From NCBI GenBank assembly GCA_018399295.1, contig JAGYOO010000015.1, positions 1-13,101 on the forward strand: 13,101 bases of DNA, read 5' to 3'. Shown here piece by piece: positions 6,110 to 13,101 of the stretch; within the stretch, counting starts at the first letter, position 1, and each line of letters begins with the position of its first letter. Under the pieces are notes generated by a model that did not search any database, was not told the origin of the DNA, and saw nothing but the letters and a program-made list of their open reading frames with translations. Source of the DNA: Candidatus Omnitrophota bacterium (GTDB lineage: Bacteria > Omnitrophota > Gorgyraeia > B26-G9). The translations under genes and the position numbers were made by a program.

Positions 6110-7285
6110 ATGGACAAGAACATGGTTATGGGTCTTTATAATGATTATGTTATGCAGAACTACACGCGGTCGGACCTGGTTATTAAAAAGGCCCGGGGCA
6201 GCTGGGTGTGGTCTATGGATAATGAGATGTATCTTGATTTTTTTCCCGGTTGGGCAGTAAGCGGGCTGGGACATTGCCATAAGCGGGTGGTCAAGGCGGT
6301 TTCCCGGCAGGTTAAACAGCTTATCCATGTATCGAATAATTATTACAGCGAGGCCCAGGGGCGACTGGCGGAGAAGATCATTATGAATTCGTTCAACGGC
6401 CGGGTGTTTTTTTGTAATTCCGGAGCCGAGGCGAATGAGGCGGCATATAAACTGGCCCGGGCTTTTGGGCAGGGGCGGTATGAGGTTATTACTATGCAGA
6501 AATCATTTCACGGCCGGACTCTGGCCTGTACGGCTGCTACTGGTCAGGAGAAGTGCCAGAAGGGGTTTTCGCCGTTGCCAAGGGGTTTTAAGAGTGTTCC
6601 GTTTAATGATAAAGAGGCCTTGGAAAAAGCGGTGACGGACAATACCGCGGCTGTTATGCTGGAGCTTATTCAGGGTGAGGGCGGGATCCATGTGGCTGAT
6701 CCGGATTATGTCCGGTTTGTGCGGGAGCTGTGTTTTAAGCATAATCTGCTGATGATGGTCGATGAGGTCCAGACTGGGATGGGACGGACCGGCCAGCTTT
6801 TCTGTTATCGTCATTATGGGATTGAACCTGATGTCATGACTCTGTCAAAAAGCCTGGGCAATGGGGTTCCGATCGGCGCGATGGTGGTTCAGAAAAAGAT
6901 TTCCGGGATTCTCGGACCGGGAATGCACGCGTCTACGTTTGGCGGAAATCCCCTGGCCTGCGCCGCCTCATTGGCGGTGTTCGAGGCTATTGAAAAGGAA
7001 AAGTTGCTGCAGAACACGCATAATATGGGAGAGTATTTGCGTCAGAAGCTGGGTGAATTAAAGGTGGCGCATCCGGTAATCAAAGAGGTTCGCGGGATGG
7101 GGCTGATGCTGGGTGTCGAGATGAGTACGAACGCGCCCCGGGCCTGCGAGTGCTGTTTTAATAACAAACTTCTTATAAATTGCACTCAGGGTAATACGCT
7201 GCGGATAATGCCCTCGCTGACTGTGACTAAGGGGGAGATCGATCAGGCCACGGAGATTCTGGATCAGTCCCTGGAAAGGTGTTGA
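6110..7285 (+). CDS. argD: Acetylornithine aminotransferase
   Basis: This class-III PLP aminotransferase converts N-acetylglutamate semialdehyde to N-acetylornithine with glutamate as donor. The PLP Lys is K247 in MTLSKSLGNG; D218 in MMVDEVQTG should contact the PLP ring nitrogen; FCNSGAEANE (101-110) binds the cofactor phosphate. The C-terminal stretch with LLINCTQGNTLRIMPSL is typical of ArgD within the class. The 391-residue length is normal. A TTG at 6107 is directly followed by the ATG at 6110; AGGGGA (6095-6100) is nine bases from the ATG, so I use the ATG. It lies five bases after argB. Close relatives also act as succinyl-diaminopimelate aminotransferase (DapC), a possible second role in this arginine-lysine operon. 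Confidence 0.94.
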   Translation: MDKNMVMGLYNDYVMQNYTRSDLVIKKARGSWVWSMDNEMYLDFFPGWAVSGLGHCHKRVVKAVSRQVKQLIHVSNNYYSEAQGRLAEKIIMNSFNGRVFFCNSGAEANEAAYKLARAFGQGRYEVITMQKSFHGRTLACTAATGQEKCQKGFSPLPRGFKSVPFNDKEALEKAVTDNTAAVMLELIQGEGGIHVADPDYVRFVRELCFKHNLLMMVDEVQTGMGRTGQLFCYRHYGIEPDVMTLSKSLGNGVPIGAMVVQKKISGILGPGMHASTFGGNPLACAASLAVFEAIEKEKLLQNTHNMGEYLRQKLGELKVAHPVIKEVRGMGLMLGVEMSTNAPRACECCFNNKLLINCTQGNTLRIMPSLTVTKGEIDQATEILDQSLERC

Positions 7286-7289
7286 GAGA

Positions 7290-8195
7290 ATGAATAAGGA
7301 TCTGACCAGCGGATTCGACCTGGATCGCGCTGATCTGAATAATATTTTTAAGCTGGCCGCGGAATTGAAAGAACGCCGGCGACCGGGACAAGAGCTCAAC
7401 GGAAAGGTGATCTCGCTGGTATTTCAGAAGCCGTCGATGCGAACCCGGGTGTCGTTTGAGGTGGGGGTCAGCCAGCTTGGCGGATCCTGTGTTTATCTGT
7501 CTCCTGGCGATATAAGCCTGGGTGACAGGGAGCCGGTTAAGGATGCCGCGCGGGTATTGTCGCGGTATGTGGACGGTGTTATCTGCCGGACTTTCGCGCA
7601 TTCCCATATGGAAGAGCTGGCCCGGTATTCCGAGGTTCCGGTGATTAATGGGCTTAGTGATGTCTATCATCCTTGTCAGGCTTTGGCCGATATGTTTACG
7701 ATTCTGGAGATCAAGGGACGGTTGGAAGGAGTGAGACTGGCGTTTGTCGGTGACGGTAATAATGTGCTGCATTCTCTGCTGGCAATCGCGGCAAAGACGG
7801 GAGTGGATCTGCGCGCGGCTACGCCGCGGGGCTTTGATCCGCAATCTCAGATATGGGAACAGGCTGTCCGGGAAGGCGGCAAAAGTTTTAAGCTGACCCA
7901 TGATCCGCGCGAGGCGGTTGAGGGGGCGGATTTTGTTTATACCGATGTCTGGACTTCGATGGGGCAGGAGAGCGAACGGGAACAGAGGCTGAAGGCGTTC
8001 CGTGATTTTCAGGTGAATCAGGAGTTACTGCAGAAGGCCGCGCCTGATTGCCGGGTGATGCATTGTATGCCGGTTCATCGCGGAGAAGAGGTAACGGAAG
8101 AGGTTATTGAATCAAATCGTTCGGTGATTATCGACCAGGCGGAAAACCGGCTGCATGTGCAGAAGGCGGTTATGGCCTTGTTGTTCAATAAGTAA
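7290..8195 (+). CDS. argF: Ornithine carbamoyltransferase
   Basis: The enzyme joins ornithine and carbamoyl phosphate to make citrulline. The carbamoyl-phosphate loop is S49-M-R-T-R53, a variant of the usual STRTR. HPCQALAD (127-134) also binds carbamoyl phosphate, FVGDGNNVLHSLL (152-164) is the family signature, DVWTSMGQE (219-227) holds the ornithine-side loop, and HCMPVHRGEE (258-267) carries the active-site Cys, with Met replacing the common Leu. The 301-residue length is normal. The SMG loop and the lack of other acetylornithine-pathway variants favour true ornithine as substrate, which agrees with ArgJ releasing free ornithine upstream. It begins four bases after argD. Carbamoyl-phosphate synthase genes are not in the window. 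Confidence 0.95.
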   Translation: MNKDLTSGFDLDRADLNNIFKLAAELKERRRPGQELNGKVISLVFQKPSMRTRVSFEVGVSQLGGSCVYLSPGDISLGDREPVKDAARVLSRYVDGVICRTFAHSHMEELARYSEVPVINGLSDVYHPCQALADMFTILEIKGRLEGVRLAFVGDGNNVLHSLLAIAAKTGVDLRAATPRGFDPQSQIWEQAVREGGKSFKLTHDPREAVEGADFVYTDVWTSMGQESEREQRLKAFRDFQVNQELLQKAAPDCRVMHCMPVHRGEEVTEEVIESNRSVIIDQAENRLHVQKAVMALLFNK

Positions 8196-8213
8196 GAGAG
8201 GAAGGGATTTAAG

Positions 8214-9392
8214 TTGAAGAAAAAGGTTGTGTTGGCTTACTCCGGCGGGCTGGATACTTCCTGTATTGTCCACTGGCTGCGGGAACGGGATTATGAGGTT
8301 ATCTGTTTTATGGCGGATCTGGGGCAGCAGGAGGATATGAAGGTCCTGAAGAGGCGCGCGTTCCAGGCCGGGGCATCGAAGGTTTTTATCGGTGATCTTA
8401 AAAATGAATTTATCCATGAGTTTATCTATCCGGCGATTCGCGCCGGGGCGGTATATGAGGACCGTTATCTGCTGGCTACGGCTCTGGGACGGCCGCTGAT
8501 CGCCAAGAGTCTGGTGGAGCTGGCGCGCAAGGAAAAGGCCGGATTTGTCGCTCACGGCTGTACGGGCAAGGGAAATGATCAGGTGCGGATCGAATTAACG
8601 GTGAATATTCTGGCGCCTGAACTGAAGATTATCGCGCCGGTGCGGGATTGGGAGTTCCGTTCCCGCGATGAAGAGATAGAATATCTGCGGAAGAATAAGA
8701 TCCCGATCGAGATAACTAAGAAGAAACCGTACAGCCTGGATAAGAATCTCTGGGGTGTGAGTATTGAGTGCGGAGTGCTGGAAGACCCTTACACCGAGCC
8801 GCCGGAAAGCGCGTTTCAGATAAGCCGGGCACCGGAAAAGGCGCCGGACCGGCCGGAGTACGTGGAGATCGATTTTAAAGAAGGGATTCCGGTGCGGCTC
8901 AATGGGAAGCAGTTTAAACCGCAGGGGCTTATCGAGCGGTTGAATGAGATCGGCGGCCGGCACGGGGTCGGGCGTAGTGATATGGTGGAGAACCGGCTGG
9001 TGGGAATAAAGTCCCGCGAGATTTATGAGGCGCCCGCGGGCTGGATGGTGCACATCGCTCATCGCGAGCTTGAGGCCTTGGTTTTGGATCGGCAGACAAG
9101 CGACTTTAAACGGGGCATCGCGGTTGAGTACGGGAAGCTTATTTATAACGGGCTCTGGTATTCTCCGTTAAAAGGGGCGCTGGACGCGTTTATAAACACG
9201 ACGCAACAACGGGTTACCGGAAAAGTCCGGCTGAAGTTGTTTAAAGGTAAGTGCGCATGTGTCGGCCGCAAGTCCTTGAATTCTCTGTACCGCAAAGAGC
9301 TGGCAACATATACCGAAGAGGATGAGTTCGACCAGAAGATGGCGGAAGGGTTTATCCGGATAACGGGCATGCCTTACCTGCGTAAGGAATGA
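8214..9392 (+). CDS. argG: Argininosuccinate synthase
   Basis: The enzyme condenses citrulline and aspartate using ATP (to AMP and pyrophosphate). The N-terminal ATP pyrophosphatase loop AYSGGLDTS (residues 8-16) and MADLGQ are diagnostic, as are GCTGKGNDQVR, SREIYEAPA and the ALDAFI/TGKVRLKLFKG region of the multimerisation/catalytic domain. At 392 residues it matches the usual size. The start is TTG at 8214, following a purine-rich AGAGGAAGGG site with seven bases of spacing; the residue after the start (MKKKVVLAYSGG) fits the family. It lies 18 bases after argF. No truncation or odd residue was noticed. Confidence 0.96.
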   Translation: MKKKVVLAYSGGLDTSCIVHWLRERDYEVICFMADLGQQEDMKVLKRRAFQAGASKVFIGDLKNEFIHEFIYPAIRAGAVYEDRYLLATALGRPLIAKSLVELARKEKAGFVAHGCTGKGNDQVRIELTVNILAPELKIIAPVRDWEFRSRDEEIEYLRKNKIPIEITKKKPYSLDKNLWGVSIECGVLEDPYTEPPESAFQISRAPEKAPDRPEYVEIDFKEGIPVRLNGKQFKPQGLIERLNEIGGRHGVGRSDMVENRLVGIKSREIYEAPAGWMVHIAHRELEALVLDRQTSDFKRGIAVEYGKLIYNGLWYSPLKGALDAFINTTQQRVTGKVRLKLFKGKCACVGRKSLNSLYRKELATYTEEDEFDQKMAEGFIRITGMPYLRKE

Positions 9393-9415
9393 TCCGAGAG
9401 GAGACGGGTTCGGAA

Positions 9416-10777
9416 ATGGCAAAAAAAATGTGGGGCGGCCGCTTTCGCAAGGGTATGGATAAACGCTTTGAAGGGTTTTCCAGTTCAATAGCGTACGATT
9501 ATAAGCTGGCGGAATTTGATCTGGTGCATTCGCTGATACACACGCGTGTTCTTCAGGAGAACGGGATACTTACCGTTCAGGAGGCCAACCGGATAAATGC
9601 TGTGCTTGAAGAATTGTTGAAAAGCATTAAGGATAATCGGTTTAAGCCGAATCTGTCAGCTGAAGATATTCATACCGATATCCAGAATCGGCTGGAGAAG
9701 AAGATCGGGCCGCTTTCGCTGAAATTGCATACCTTGCGTTCCCGTAATGATCAGGTCGTGTTTGACGAAAAACTGTTCTGCGGTTTCGAGGCCTCGATGA
9801 TCGGGAAGCTGCTGATCAATGTGTGCGAGGTGTTGCTGGCCCAGCGCCGGAAATACTCGGAACAGCCGTTTGTCGGATATACGCACGGCCAGCGGGCGCA
9901 GGTGATCCTGTTCAGCGATTATCTGGACGCTTATTTTTATATGTTCCGCCGCGATGTTCACCGCGTGGTGAATTACACTGAGTCGCTGCAGGCATTTATT
10001 GGAGCTGGCGCTCTTGCCGGAAGCGGCCTGAGCCGGAGCAGTTATGAACGCGCGATAAAGGATTTTCTCAGGACTACTCCGGTCTATGGAAAGATCCGGC
10101 CGGTGGTGAATTCTCTGGAGAGTGTGGCTGACCGCGATTTCGTGATCGAGTTTTTGGGCCTGCTGTCGATCGTGCAGATGCATCTTTCCCGGCTGGCTGA
10201 GGATATGATTCTTTATTCGACTCAGGAGTTTAACTATCTGGATCTGCCGGAGGAGTTTTGCACCGGCAGCAGCCTGATGCCGCATAAGAAGAATCCGGAT
10301 TTTCTTGAACTGGTCCGCGGGTCCAGCGGCCGGATTAACGGAAACCTGGTTTCCGTGCTGACGATTCTGAAGGGACTGCCGCTGGCTTATAACCGCGATA
10401 TGCAGCTGGATAAGGAACCGCTGTTTTCTTCCGTGGAAACGGTAAAGGAAGAACTGACGATGCTGAAGGAATTTCTCGCGGGACTGAAGCTGAAGGAAAA
10501 GGTGATCGAACAGGCGTTGACTGATGAGACCTTGTACGCGACCGATCTGGCGGAGTTTCTGGTGCTGAAGAAGGTCTCGTTCCGGGAGGCGCATGATATT
10601 GTCGGACGGATGATCCGGTATGTTGAGGATAAGGGGATGAGGCTTTCGGAATTGCCGGATGAATTGCTTATCAGTTTTCACCGCGCCCTGAATCAAAAGG
10701 AGATGCAAAGGATAATAAATCCCTTTAATGCTGTTGCTTCCCGCAAATCGATTTCACGTAAGGCCCCAAAGATATGA
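9416..10777 (+). CDS. argH: Argininosuccinate lyase
   Basis: This last step of arginine synthesis splits argininosuccinate to arginine and fumarate. It belongs to the fumarase/aspartase superfamily: the signature GSSLMPHKKNPD spans residues 284-295 with the catalytic Ser in its GSS, KLHTLRSRNDQV (103-114) is the substrate loop, and GYTHGQRAQ (154-162) carries the conserved His157. The usual form of the last motif is GYTHLQRAQP, so Leu is Gly and the Pro is lost; MPH for MPQ is a known variant. This is a divergent but apparently complete member of 453 residues. The frame is open from an ATG at 9389 overlapping the argG stop, but the family begins MAxKxWGGRF, so I use 9416, with AGGAG at 9399-9403 about 12 bases away. 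Its stop overlaps lysA as ATGA. Confidence 0.95.
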   Translation: MAKKMWGGRFRKGMDKRFEGFSSSIAYDYKLAEFDLVHSLIHTRVLQENGILTVQEANRINAVLEELLKSIKDNRFKPNLSAEDIHTDIQNRLEKKIGPLSLKLHTLRSRNDQVVFDEKLFCGFEASMIGKLLINVCEVLLAQRRKYSEQPFVGYTHGQRAQVILFSDYLDAYFYMFRRDVHRVVNYTESLQAFIGAGALAGSGLSRSSYERAIKDFLRTTPVYGKIRPVVNSLESVADRDFVIEFLGLLSIVQMHLSRLAEDMILYSTQEFNYLDLPEEFCTGSSLMPHKKNPDFLELVRGSSGRINGNLVSVLTILKGLPLAYNRDMQLDKEPLFSSVETVKEELTMLKEFLAGLKLKEKVIEQALTDETLYATDLAEFLVLKKVSFREAHDIVGRMIRYVEDKGMRLSELPDELLISFHRALNQKEMQRIINPFNAVASRKSISRKAPKI

Positions 10778-12042
10778 CAGGAGAGTTTAGTTTTAGGAAT
10801 CAGCAGATGTATTGTGAGGGGGTGGCTCTGGATCGAATCGCCCGGGAGCAGGGGACTCCGGTGTTCGTGTACAGCCGCAAGGTGCTGATCGAGCGGTTCC
10901 AGGAGCTGAAACAGGCGTTTAAACCGGCTCAGCCGCTGATCTGTTATTCGGTTAAGGCTAATTCCAATCTTTCTCTATGCAAAACTCTTGCCGGAGAGGG
11001 GGCCGGGATGGATATTGTATCCGGCGGAGAACTGTTCCGGGCGGGTAAAGCGGGTGTCCCCGGGGATAAGATCGTATACGCCTCAGTGGGAAAAACCGAA
11101 GAAGAGATCGATTCGGCGGTAAAGAAGGGTATCCTGTTTTTTAACGCGGAGTCTGTTCCGGAACTGGATCTGATCAATAAGGTTTGTGGCCGGCTTAAAA
11201 AACGCCAGGCAGTGGCCTTGCGGGTCAATCCGGATGTGGAGGCCCATACTCACGAATATATTACTACGGCCCGCAAACAGAATAAATTCGGATTGGATCC
11301 AAAGACCGTACGCAAGGTGTTTCGCGAGGCAGGCCGGTTTGAGCATCTGGACCTTACCTGTCTGCATATGCATATCGGTTCTCAGATTGAAAAGGTTAAA
11401 CCGTTTGTGCAGGCGCTTGAGCGCGTTACCGCCCTGGCTGAGGAGCTCAACGCGACGGGAGCGCGAATAACGCATCTCAATATCGGCGGCGGTCTGGGTA
11501 TTGTGTATGATAAGGAAAAACCGCAGTCCGCGAAACTGTATGCTCAGGCGGTGCTGGCAATACTTAAGGGGAAAAATTTTAAGTTGATTCTGGAGCCGGG
11601 CCGGTTTATCGCCGGCAATGCCGGTGTTCTGCTTACCCGCGTTGTCTATGTAAAGAATACGCCGGTTAAACGGTTTTTTGTCGTTGACGCGGCGATGAAT
11701 GATCTGTTGCGGCCTTCGCTCTACGCGGCGTTTCATGCCGTTGTTCCGGTCCGGAAACGGCAGGGGCGCCTGAAGAAGGCGGATGTGGTCGGGCCGGTTT
11801 GCGAGAGTGGTGATTTTATCGCCAAGGATCGGCCGCTTCCCGGATCGCTGGGGACGGGTGAATTGCTGGCGGTAATGAGCACTGGTGCCTATGGATTCAG
11901 TATGTCGAGTAACTATAACAGCCGGCGGCGGGCCGCCGAGGTGCTTGTAAATGGAAGTAAATACGCGGTGATCCGTAAACGTGAAGGTTACGCGGACCTG
12001 ATAAGGAACGAGGTAATTGTAACGGATAAGGAGTGGTTATGA
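10774..12042 (+). CDS. lysA: Diaminopimelate decarboxylase
   Basis: LysA decarboxylates meso-diaminopimelate to L-lysine with PLP. It is an alanine-racemase-fold enzyme: the PLP Lys is K61 in CYSVKANSN, HIGSQI (200-205) and IGGGLGI (237-243) bind the cofactor, EPGRFIAGNAG (274-284) is a family signature, and CESGD (343-347) supplies the active-site Cys and Glu from the partner subunit. GAYGFSMSSNYNSRRR near the C-terminus is also typical. The 422-residue length is normal. The ATG at 10774 overlaps the argH stop by four bases; the N-terminal FSFRNQQMYCEGVALDRIA fits the family, whereas a start at 10807 would remove part of it. It marks the junction from arginine to lysine genes and is coupled to dapF by another ATGA overlap. 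Confidence 0.96.
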   Translation: MTGEFSFRNQQMYCEGVALDRIAREQGTPVFVYSRKVLIERFQELKQAFKPAQPLICYSVKANSNLSLCKTLAGEGAGMDIVSGGELFRAGKAGVPGDKIVYASVGKTEEEIDSAVKKGILFFNAESVPELDLINKVCGRLKKRQAVALRVNPDVEAHTHEYITTARKQNKFGLDPKTVRKVFREAGRFEHLDLTCLHMHIGSQIEKVKPFVQALERVTALAEELNATGARITHLNIGGGLGIVYDKEKPQSAKLYAQAVLAILKGKNFKLILEPGRFIAGNAGVLLTRVVYVKNTPVKRFFVVDAAMNDLLRPSLYAAFHAVVPVRKRQGRLKKADVVGPVCESGDFIAKDRPLPGSLGTGELLAVMSTGAYGFSMSSNYNSRRRAAEVLVNGSKYAVIRKREGYADLIRNEVIVTDKEWL

Positions 12043-13082
12043 AAAAAAAGGCGGCGAAGAAACCGGTAAAAAAGGCGGCGAAGAAGCCGGTGAAAAAAGT
12101 AATCAGGAAATCAGCGGGAAAACCGGTTAAAAAAGCCACGAAAAAAACCGCGGTTCGTAAGGGAAAGACTTTGCCCAGGGTTAAAAAACCGGCGGCAGTG
12201 AAAGCCGTGAGTAAAAAACCAATGAAAAAGTCTCAGCCGGTAAGACCGAAGAAGGCCGTTAAGGTTAAATCGCAGCGTCCGAGAAAGTTCGCGTTTACCA
12301 AGATGGTTGCTTCGGGTAATGACTTTATTGTTTTTGATAACCGTCGCGGAACTGTTACTGACGGTCAGCGTTTGGCCCTGAAGCTTTGTCCGCGAACCAC
12401 GGGCATCGGGGCTGACGGCTTGATTCTGATTGAGAGGTCCCGCCGGGCCGATTTTCGGATGAGGATTTTTAATCCGGACGGGACTGAGGCTGAGATGTGC
12501 GGGAACGGATCGCGCTGCGCCGCTCTGTTTCGGGGGAAAAACCGGATGACAGTTGAGACCCTGGCCGGGATCCTGGAGGCTGAGCGTAAGGACGGGCAGG
12601 TGATTAAGGTCAGGATGAGTCCGCCGCGGGATCTGAATATTAATCTGAATCTGGAGATCAATGGCCGGTTTTATCAGGTGAATTGCGTGAATACCGGGGT
12701 TCCCCACGCGATCTATATGGTAGAGAATATCGACACCGCGAACGTGCGTTTGCTGGGTCGGCTGATCCGTTATCATCGGGATCTTCAGCCAGAGGGGACT
12801 AATGTCGACTTTGTGCAGATTGAGGAGGAGGATCTGCTGCGGATAAGGACTTACGAGCGGGGAGTGGAGGCGGAAACTATGGCCTGTGGTACGGGTTCGG
12901 TAGCCGCCGCGCTTGTTTATCATCAGAAGTTTTTGCGCAATGACGGCACTTTTCTGGTAGAGGTGCTGACAGTAAGCGGAGAGAAGCTGAAGGTCTATCT
13001 TAATTTTGAAAACGGTGAGTACACCGGTGTCTGGCTTGAGGGCCGGGCGGAGGTGGTTTATACGGGGGAATGTTATGTTTAA
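12039..13082 (+). CDS. dapF: Diaminopimelate epimerase with a lysine-rich histone-H1-like N-terminal extension
   Basis: The C-terminal part (residues 84-347) is a full DapF, converting LL-diaminopimelate to the meso form for peptidoglycan and lysine. The two catalytic Cys are C154 in EMCGNGSRCAA and C283 in MACGTGS, with KMVASGNDF near the start and FNPDGTEAEM in the first half. Ahead of it lie about 83 residues with 31 Lys, 6 Arg and no Asp or Glu, starting with two tandem AAKKPVKK units (5-20), like the tails of bacterial histone-H1-like proteins. DapF is usually about 275 residues; this is 347. The ATG at 12039 overlaps the lysA stop and follows AAGGAG (12028-12033) by five bases, so the extension is very probably translated. 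An ATG at 12302 before VASGNDF would lose the first strand. The tail may bind nucleic acid, polyphosphate or a membrane; this is unknown. Confidence 0.93.
   Translation: MKKKAAKKPVKKAAKKPVKKVIRKSAGKPVKKATKKTAVRKGKTLPRVKKPAAVKAVSKKPMKKSQPVRPKKAVKVKSQRPRKFAFTKMVASGNDFIVFDNRRGTVTDGQRLALKLCPRTTGIGADGLILIERSRRADFRMRIFNPDGTEAEMCGNGSRCAALFRGKNRMTVETLAGILEAERKDGQVIKVRMSPPRDLNINLNLEINGRFYQVNCVNTGVPHAIYMVENIDTANVRLLGRLIRYHRDLQPEGTNVDFVQIEEEDLLRIRTYERGVEAETMACGTGSVAAALVYHQKFLRNDGTFLVEVLTVSGEKLKVYLNFENGEYTGVWLEGRAEVVYTGECYV
12051..12098 (+). repeat. Two 24-bp tandem units encoding AAKKPVKK twice
   Basis: Bases 12051-12074 and 12075-12098 are 24-bp direct repeats that differ at three positions, all third codon bases giving synonymous changes (AAA/AAG, GTA/GTG, AAG/AAA). 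A diverged third copy (KPVKKATKK) follows near 12120-12146. The pattern suggests duplication followed by selection on the protein sequence. Confidence 0.8.
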
Positions 13083-13101
13083 AGGTTCAATGGTCGCTCT
13101 G
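13075..13101 (+). CDS. dapA: 4-hydroxy-tetrahydrodipicolinate synthase, N-terminal fragment
   Basis: Only nine codons lie in the window: MFKGSMVAL, open to the right edge. This matches the usual DapA start (MFxGSxVALVTPF). The enzyme condenses pyruvate with aspartate semialdehyde as the first committed step of the diaminopimelate pathway. The ATG overlaps the dapF stop by eight bases and follows GGGGGA (13064-13069) with five bases of spacing. The dapF-dapA order supports the call, but nine residues are little evidence and the gene is cut by the window edge. Confidence 0.75.

Noticed and set aside
9656..10708. A 350-codon open frame on the minus strand opposite argH
   Set aside because: It lies wholly within argH, is rich in His, Gln, Arg and Leu as antisense frames of this codon usage are, shows no family resemblance, and has no Shine-Dalgarno support. 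Similar antisense frames (3993-4802 and 12111-12923) were rejected for the same reasons.
12042..12049. Run of eight A after the dapF start as a programmed frameshift site (also seen at 9421-9428 in argH)
   Set aside because: Both genes read through in one frame to full-length products, and no alternative frame of interest follows the A runs.
12302..12304. ATG at 12302 as the true dapF start, making the lysine-rich tail untranslated
   Set aside because: It has no Shine-Dalgarno site and would remove the first beta strand (FAFTK) of the epimerase. The upstream ATG has both an SD and the ATGA coupling seen at the previous junction.

Overview
The window looks like chromosomal DNA from a bacterium, most likely an uncultured lineage. 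The evidence is bacterial Shine-Dalgarno sites, sigma-70-type promoters, ATG/TTG starts and tightly packed operons. The AT-rich 'TTTGGAATTTGG'-style intergenic repeat, the CCTGCCTGCC/GGTAGGCAGG hairpin and the lysine-rich histone-H1-like tail on DapF remind me of candidate-phylum genomes such as Omnitrophota. That placement is an impression from composition and gene order, not a demonstrated one.

Layout. Bases 1-303 hold no gene I can support; they carry two GC-rich hairpins and a degenerate AT-rich repeat. A minus-strand gene (304-1605) encodes an exported protein with a HELGH (HExxH) zinc-peptidase-like motif that I cannot assign to a named family. A 336-base divergent intergenic region follows, with two good sigma-70 promoters reading right and a perfect 17-bp palindrome over the distal -10. 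Then come rplM and rpsI (ribosomal proteins L13 and S9). A 232-base gap carries a possible terminator, two more promoter-like sequences and a tiny ORF behind a near-consensus Shine-Dalgarno site.

From about 3014 to the right edge runs one compact plus-strand biosynthetic operon: argC-argJ-argB-argD-argF-argG-argH-lysA-dapF-dapA. The seven arg genes give every step from N-acetylglutamate (or glutamate, through the ArgJ acetyl cycle) to arginine, apart from carbamoyl-phosphate supply. lysA, dapF and the first nine codons of dapA begin a diaminopimelate/lysine block that continues beyond the window. ArgD may serve both halves, because enzymes of this family can also transaminate N-succinyl-LL-DAP precursors. 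Gaps are 4 to 23 bases, and four junctions overlap (argC/argJ, argH/lysA, lysA/dapF, dapF/dapA), so translational coupling is likely.

The most unusual feature is dapF. Its start codon sits in the lysA ATGA overlap behind a good Shine-Dalgarno site, and about 83 residues with 31 Lys, 6 Arg and no Asp or Glu precede an apparently intact epimerase. Its first two 24-bp repeat units differ only at synonymous positions. I see no mobile element, CRISPR array, tRNA or rRNA, and the rest of the window is conventional housekeeping metabolism.
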